Of a DNA stretch of 34,048 bases, positions 30,336 through 34,048 are shown piece by piece; the first letter of the stretch is position 1; every line of letters starts with the position of its first letter. This stretch comes from Gemmatimonadota bacterium. GTDB lineage: Bacteria; Gemmatimonadota; Gemmatimonadetes; Gemmatimonadales; Gemmatimonadaceae. The stretch covers positions 1-34,048 of the forward strand of contig CANHJV010000024.1 of the NCBI GenBank assembly GCA_947461225.1, in the 5' to 3' direction. The translations under genes and the position numbers were made by a program. Below the pieces are notes generated by a model. It searched no databases and had not been told where the DNA came from. It saw nothing but the letters and a program-made list of their open reading frames with translations.

Positions 30336-30809
30336 CTAGGCCCGTTCCAGCATGGTCACCACGATGAGCTCGTCGCCGGCCTTGAACGTGGACCGGCGAA
30401 CCGGTGCGGAGCCGGGGAGTCGGAACCGGTAGTCGGCGCCCTCCACGACCACCGGTAGTCCGAGGAAGCAGGTCTCGGGCAGGAGCGCTTTAATGTTGCC
30501 GCCGGTCATGTTGGTCAATTCGCCGAGGGCGTCCTGGAGGTCGGCCACGGACACGTCGTCGTCGGAGAGGCCGAACATGGTCTGGGCGGCGTGCCGGGCG
30601 GCGCGCGCCGAGCACTGGACGGTCACGGCCCCGTCCCAGGCGCCGCTGATCTGGACGACGCCGGCATAGGTGTGCTCCTGCTCCTTGGCTGGGTCGCGCG
30701 TGTTCTGGCTGAAGGCGGAGATGGGGTCTTCGGGTTCGACGCGAATACCCAGCACGCTGTCCCAGACCGTGGTCACGATCCCCTGAATCGCCTCGTCAAG
30801 CTGCGGCAT
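30336..30809 (-). CDS. cheX: CheX/CheC-family CheY-P phosphatase
   Basis: 157 aa from the ATG at 30809, with GGAG just upstream; a GTG at 30824 is an alternative. The catalytic motif of the CheC/CheX/FliY family, D..GELTNMTGGNIKALLPE, is present with E97 and N100. There is only one such motif, as in CheX. It would dephosphorylate CheY-P and reset the signal. The start overlaps the cheR end by 14 nt, so it is co-translated with it. CheZ is not seen, so this is the likely phosphatase of the pathway. Confidence 0.85.
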   Translation of the reverse strand: MPQLDEAIQGIVTTVWDSVLGIRVEPEDPISAFSQNTRDPAKEQEHTYAGVVQISGAWDGAVTVQCSARAARHAAQTMFGLSDDDVSVADLQDALGELTNMTGGNIKALLPETCFLGLPVVVEGADYRFRLPGSAPVRRSTFKAGDELIVVTMLERA

Positions 30810-31650
30810 TCGCTCTCCCAGCACCTACGGCGCTGATCTGACGGTACGCGACGCCCTTCTCGACCTGCACCCGCTCGAACTGATCGTCGAGTCCCATGGT
30901 GGTTTCGGCGCCGCCCAGCATGAGGATGCCATTCGGCGACATGACCCCCCGGATGTTCTTCAGGATCTGCCTCTTGGTCGCGATATCGAAATAGATCAGC
31001 ACATTGCGGATCATGACGATGTCGAACACCGGCATCAGCGGCCACTTCTCGATCAGGTTGAGCTCGCGGAAGTCGATCATGCTGCGGATGTCTTCGCGGA
31101 TGACCCATTCGGTGCCGTCTTTCGTGAAGTACTTCACCATCAGTGGCGCTGGGAGCCCGCGATTGACCTCGAGCTGTCCGTAGCGGCCACTGCGCGCCTT
31201 GGCGAGCACGGCGTTGGAGAGATCGGTGGCGATGAAGGTGATCTTCCAGCTGGCCAATTCGGGGAAGTTTTCGCGCAGGAGCATGGCCACGGAATACGGC
31301 TCCTGTCCGCTCGATGCCGCCGCGCACCAGATGTTGAGTTGACGGCTGGCCGCCTTCCGCGCCATCACCTCGGGAATGAGGGTCTTCTTCAGCGCATCAA
31401 ACGGATGGATGTCGCGAAAGAAGCTCGTCTCATTCGTGGTCATGGCCTCGACGGTCTGCCGATGCATGGTCCCGAATGGGGCGGCGGCCATCGTGTCGGC
31501 AAAGTCGTCGAGGGTGGCAAAACCGTGCACTTTCGCCAGCGGCACTAGGCGAGACTCCACGAGATATTCTTTTCCCGGCTCGAGGACAATCGCCGACCGC
31601 GCGAGAACGAGTTGACGGATATACCCGAAAGTTTTCGGCGTCATTGCCAT
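30796..31650 (-). CDS. cheR: Chemotaxis protein methyltransferase CheR
   Basis: 284 aa from the ATG at 31650 (MAMTPKTFGYIRQLVLARSA); the ATG two codons later is possible. The N-terminal helical domain precedes the S-adenosylmethionine site LNIWCAAASSGQEPYSVAML. NETSFFRD, ATDLSNAVLAKARSGRYGQL and FDIVMIRNVLIYFDIATKRQ are all family hallmarks. It methylates glutamates of chemoreceptors. The start overlaps the cheB end by 10 nt. Confidence 0.96.
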   Translation of the reverse strand: MAMTPKTFGYIRQLVLARSAIVLEPGKEYLVESRLVPLAKVHGFATLDDFADTMAAAPFGTMHRQTVEAMTTNETSFFRDIHPFDALKKTLIPEVMARKAASRQLNIWCAAASSGQEPYSVAMLLRENFPELASWKITFIATDLSNAVLAKARSGRYGQLEVNRGLPAPLMVKYFTKDGTEWVIREDIRSMIDFRELNLIEKWPLMPVFDIVMIRNVLIYFDIATKRQILKNIRGVMSPNGILMLGGAETTMGLDDQFERVQVEKGVAYRQISAVGAGRANAAA

Positions 31651-32873
31651 GTGCCACCTGACGGTGTTGCAGAAGAAGGAGACGCAGTGCGCGATGCCGG
31701 CAGCGGCAGGGCACGTGATGACGCGCTGGGCGACGTGATCGGTTTGGTCCCAACGCGATCGATAATGGCCTGCGCGACGCGGTCGAGTGGAAGCACCTGC
31801 GAGGCGATCCCGGCGCGCGCGACAAAGCCGGGCATGCCCCAGACGACCGACGTCGCTTCGTCCTGAGCAAAGACACTGCCGCCGGCGTCGTGCACCGCTT
31901 CGCTGCCCCGCAATCCGTCCTGACCCATTCCGGTGAGGATGACCGACAGGACACGCGGACCGTAGCACTCGACGACCGATCGCATCATGACATCGACCGC
32001 GGGGCGACACGAATTCTCCGGCGGTCCCTGCGTGAGCGTCGCGATGATGCGGCCACCGACACTCTTGAGCACCATGTGATGGTCGCCGGGCGCAATCCAC
32101 GCGGTGCCCGGCGCGATGACTGCGCCGTCGGTGGCCTCGCGCACGGAGATCTTCGACATGGCCGAGAGCCGGTCGGCCAGAAACTTCGTGAACATCGGCG
32201 GCATGTGCTGCGTGATCACGATCGGCAGCGGGAAGTCAGCCGGCAGCTTGGGGACAATCTCGATCAGAGCGTTGGGGCCACCGGTAGAGCAGCCGATGGC
32301 GACGATGCTGATGCTTTGCGGCGGGCCCGCCGGTGCTGGTCGCGGCGGCCGCGCCGCCGGCGCCCCCACCACTTTGGCCAACTGGTCCGCCAGGCTGATG
32401 CGCGTCGAACCAGTTGTCGCACCAGAAGACGCACTCGTCGTCGTGCCAGACGTCGCGGGCAGCACGCCGGGGCACAGCGACTTAATCCGGGGAATCAGAT
32501 CGTCGCGGATACGCTGCTGAGCAATCGTCACACTGCCGACGTTGGCCGGCTTGGTGACGTAATCGGTCGCCCCGCGAGCGAGCGCCTCCATCGTGGCCTG
32601 CGCGCCGCGTTCCGTCAGCGTGCTGAACATGATGATGGGAAGCGCTTTCCACGTCTTCCGGATTTCCGTGACCGTGGTGAGGCCATCCATCTCCGGCATC
32701 TCGATATCGAGCGTGATGATATCCGGAGCGAGCTGCGCAATCTTCTGAAGCGCGATGCGTCCATTCGCCGCGACCCCGACCACTTCAATGTCGGGATCGG
32801 CCGCTAAGACGTCGGTCACGAGCCGACGCACGACGACGGCATCATCCACGACGAGGACGCGAATTCGACGCAT
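31641..32873 (-). CDS. cheB: Chemotaxis response regulator and methylesterase CheB
   Basis: 410 aa from the ATG at 32873. Receiver domain: VLVVDD with D10/D11, phospho-acceptor D56 in TLDIEMPEMDG, and K108 in TKPA. A Thr/Ser/Ala/Pro-rich linker (about 138-185) precedes the methylesterase domain, with the catalytic triad S196 (GCSTGG), H223 (TQHMPP) and D319 (GMGQDG). It removes methyl groups from, and can deamidate, receptors. A C-terminal tail of about 50 residues is unconserved. It lies 2 nt after cheY. Confidence 0.96.
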   Translation of the reverse strand: MRRIRVLVVDDAVVVRRLVTDVLAADPDIEVVGVAANGRIALQKIAQLAPDIITLDIEMPEMDGLTTVTEIRKTWKALPIIMFSTLTERGAQATMEALARGATDYVTKPANVGSVTIAQQRIRDDLIPRIKSLCPGVLPATSGTTTSASSGATTGSTRISLADQLAKVVGAPAARPPRPAPAGPPQSISIVAIGCSTGGPNALIEIVPKLPADFPLPIVITQHMPPMFTKFLADRLSAMSKISVREATDGAVIAPGTAWIAPGDHHMVLKSVGGRIIATLTQGPPENSCRPAVDVMMRSVVECYGPRVLSVILTGMGQDGLRGSEAVHDAGGSVFAQDEATSVVWGMPGFVARAGIASQVLPLDRVAQAIIDRVGTKPITSPSASSRALPLPASRTASPSSATPSGGTWQ

Positions 32874-32875
32874 GA

Positions 32876-33250
32876 TCAGGCCGCGGGAACGAGGCCGAGC
32901 ATATCCAGCTTGTCGCGCAGGATATCGGCCGTGAAGGGTTTCATCACGTACTCGTTCGCGCCACACTCGAGGGCTTTCATGACCTGGCTCATCTCGGTTT
33001 CGGTGGTGACCATGAGCAGGGGCAGGTCCATGTAGCGAGGATCAGCGCGGACCGCGAGCAGAAATTCAAAGCCGTTCATCTCGGGCATATTCCAATCCAC
33101 GAGCGCGAAATCCGGGCGACCATGGGCAGCGAGTTGCTCGAGCGCCTCGCGACCGTTCGCGGCAAACGTCGTCGCGACGCCGAGATCGCCTACCATCTTG
33201 CCGATCACCGCGCGCATAGCACGGGAATCGTCGACGATCAGGGCACGCAT
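32876..33250 (-). CDS. cheY: Single-domain response regulator CheY
   Basis: 124 aa from the ATG at 33250. D7/D8, phospho-acceptor D52 (LVDWNMPEMNG), T82/T83 and K104 (VMKPF) form the complete receiver site. MNGFEFLLAVRAD and the length are typical of CheY. The phosphorylated form would act on the flagellar switch. It is placed between a receptor gene and cheB. Confidence 0.93.
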   Translation of the reverse strand: MRALIVDDSRAMRAVIGKMVGDLGVATTFAANGREALEQLAAHGRPDFALVDWNMPEMNGFEFLLAVRADPRYMDLPLLMVTTETEMSQVMKALECGANEYVMKPFTADILRDKLDMLGLVPAA

Positions 33251-33288
33251 ACGAGCACTCCGGTAGTTGAAGTCATGGGGGATCGGTC

Positions 33289-34048
33289 TCAAAAGTTGAA
33301 CTTGGCGACCATCGACTGCAGCTCGGACGCCATTCTGGCGAGCTCCGAGGAGGCCTGCAACGAGTCTGCCGCGCCTTGCGACGTCGAGATCGCGGCCTGC
33401 GCCACGCCGGTGATGTTCTGGGCGATGTCCGCCGAGCCGGTCGCCGCCTCCGACACGTTGCGTCCCATCTCATTCGTGGTGGCGGTTTGTTCTTCGACGG
33501 CGCTGGCGATGGTGGTCTGAATCTCCGCGATCTTGTCGATGATCGTCGAGATCTGGCGAATGGCGTTGACCGCGCCGGTGGTATCCGCCTGAATCGCCTC
33601 GATCTTCTGGCTGATGTCTTCGGTGGCCTTCGCGGTCTCCTTCGCGAGCTCCTTGACCTCATTGGCGACGACCGCAAACCCCTTACCGGCCTCGCCGGCC
33701 CGCGCCGCTTCGATCGTCGCGTTCAGCGCCAGCAGGTTCGTCTGCTGCGCGATCGAGGTAATGACCTTGATCACCTTGCCAATCTCGGCGCTGGAGACAC
33801 CCAGTTTGGCGACCGTGGCGTTGGTGTCCTGAGTGACCTTCACCGCACTCATCGCGACGCGCGACGCTTCCGCGGCATTCGTCGCGATCTCCCGGATGCT
33901 GGCACCCATCTCCTCAGTGCCCGTCGCGACGGTCGAGACATTGCGACTCACCTGCTCCGATGCCGCCGAGACGACGTTGGCCTGCGCACTCGTCTCCTCG
34001 GCCGCCGCACTCATCGCGTGGCTCGACGCGGTGAGCTCCTCGGCCGCC
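33289..34048 (-). CDS. Methyl-accepting chemotaxis protein, C-terminal part (5' end outside window)
   Basis: 253 codons are visible and the frame stays open to the window edge, reading [20 protein letters not shown] before the internal ATG at 34014, so the true start is further upstream. The cytoplasmic signalling hairpin is present with the strongly conserved tip [20 protein letters not shown] followed by [17 protein letters not shown]. Heptad-like helices with methylation-type E/Q/A pairs flank it. It binds CheA and CheW at the tip. The ligand-binding part is not visible. Confidence 0.95.
   Translation of the reverse strand, partial: AAEELTASSHAMSAAAEETSAQANVVSAASEQVSRNVSTVATGTEEMGASIREIATNAAEASRVAMSAVKVTQDTNATVAKLGVSSAEIGKVIKVITSIAQQTNLLALNATIEAARAGEAGKGFAVVANEVKELAKETAKATEDISQKIEAIQADTTGAVNAIRQISTIIDKIAEIQTTIASAVEEQTATTNEMGRNVSEAATGSADIAQNITGVAQAAISTSQGAADSLQASSELARMASELQSMVAKFNF

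Overview
The window is high-GC bacterial DNA, about two thirds G+C by eye, with very long shadow ORFs. Most of it is a motility and chemotaxis locus on the minus strand. Gene content, codon bias and the many secreted proteins with AQA-type signal cleavage sites suggest a flagellated member of the Gemmatimonadota (Gemmatimonas-like). This is an inference from general resemblance; there is no rRNA here to prove it.

Layout. (1) Positions 1-4070 are an accessory region. It holds a RelE/Gp49-type toxin behind a near-consensus promoter, an orphan XRE antitoxin with what looks like a toxin remnant upstream, a complete higBA pair and a complete vapBC pair. Between them sit an N-formylglutamate amidohydrolase gene, a small broken copy of part of that gene, and a relic with a SEC-C zinc motif. 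(2) Positions 4124-13455 are housekeeping and envelope genes: a secreted protein with a BamE-like end, an S9-type hydrolase, an FKBP lipoprotein, a DUF1289 protein, a GlcG/HbpS-like protein, a very acidic protein, a two-gene ABC exporter, a glycine-zipper lipoprotein and an EAL-HDOD signalling protein. (3) Positions 13505-15233 are motAB. A degenerate histidine-kinase-like gene diverges from motA and converges on csrA. (4) Positions 15938-22308 are one minus-strand operon in the order flgF-flgG-flgA-flgH-flgI-flgJ-flgN-flgK-csrA (rod, P and L rings, hook-filament junction, regulator). (5) Positions 22707-29951 are a second minus-strand operon, fliQ-fliR-flhB-flhA-flhF-flhG-fliA-DUF2802-like (export gate, placement GTPases, flagellar sigma factor). 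(6) Positions 30336-34048 are a chemotaxis operon, MCP (cut by the window edge)-cheY-cheB-cheR-cheX.

The most interesting signal is regulatory. Both flagellar operons begin with a good sigma-54 type -24/-12 element: TGGCCCG-N4-TTGCT before flgF and TGGTACG-N4-CTGCT before fliQ. Upstream of these lie five 15-bp dyads that fit one pattern, roughly CGGCRA-N3-TTGCCG: two before flgF and three spaced 25-27 bp apart before fliQ. This looks like the enhancer array of an NtrC/FleQ-class activator with a recognition sequence I do not recognise from known flagellar regulators. The sigma-28 gene fliA lies inside the fliQ operon, so a sigma-54 to sigma-28 hierarchy is likely.

Other unusual points are an FlhG-like ATPase without either P-loop lysine, an FlhB with NPVH in place of NPTH, an FlgH without a lipobox, absence of fliP, flgL and fliW next to their usual partners, a 35-bp perfect inverted repeat at the end of the che operon, and a near-perfect 56-58 nt inverted repeat between the two flagellar operons.
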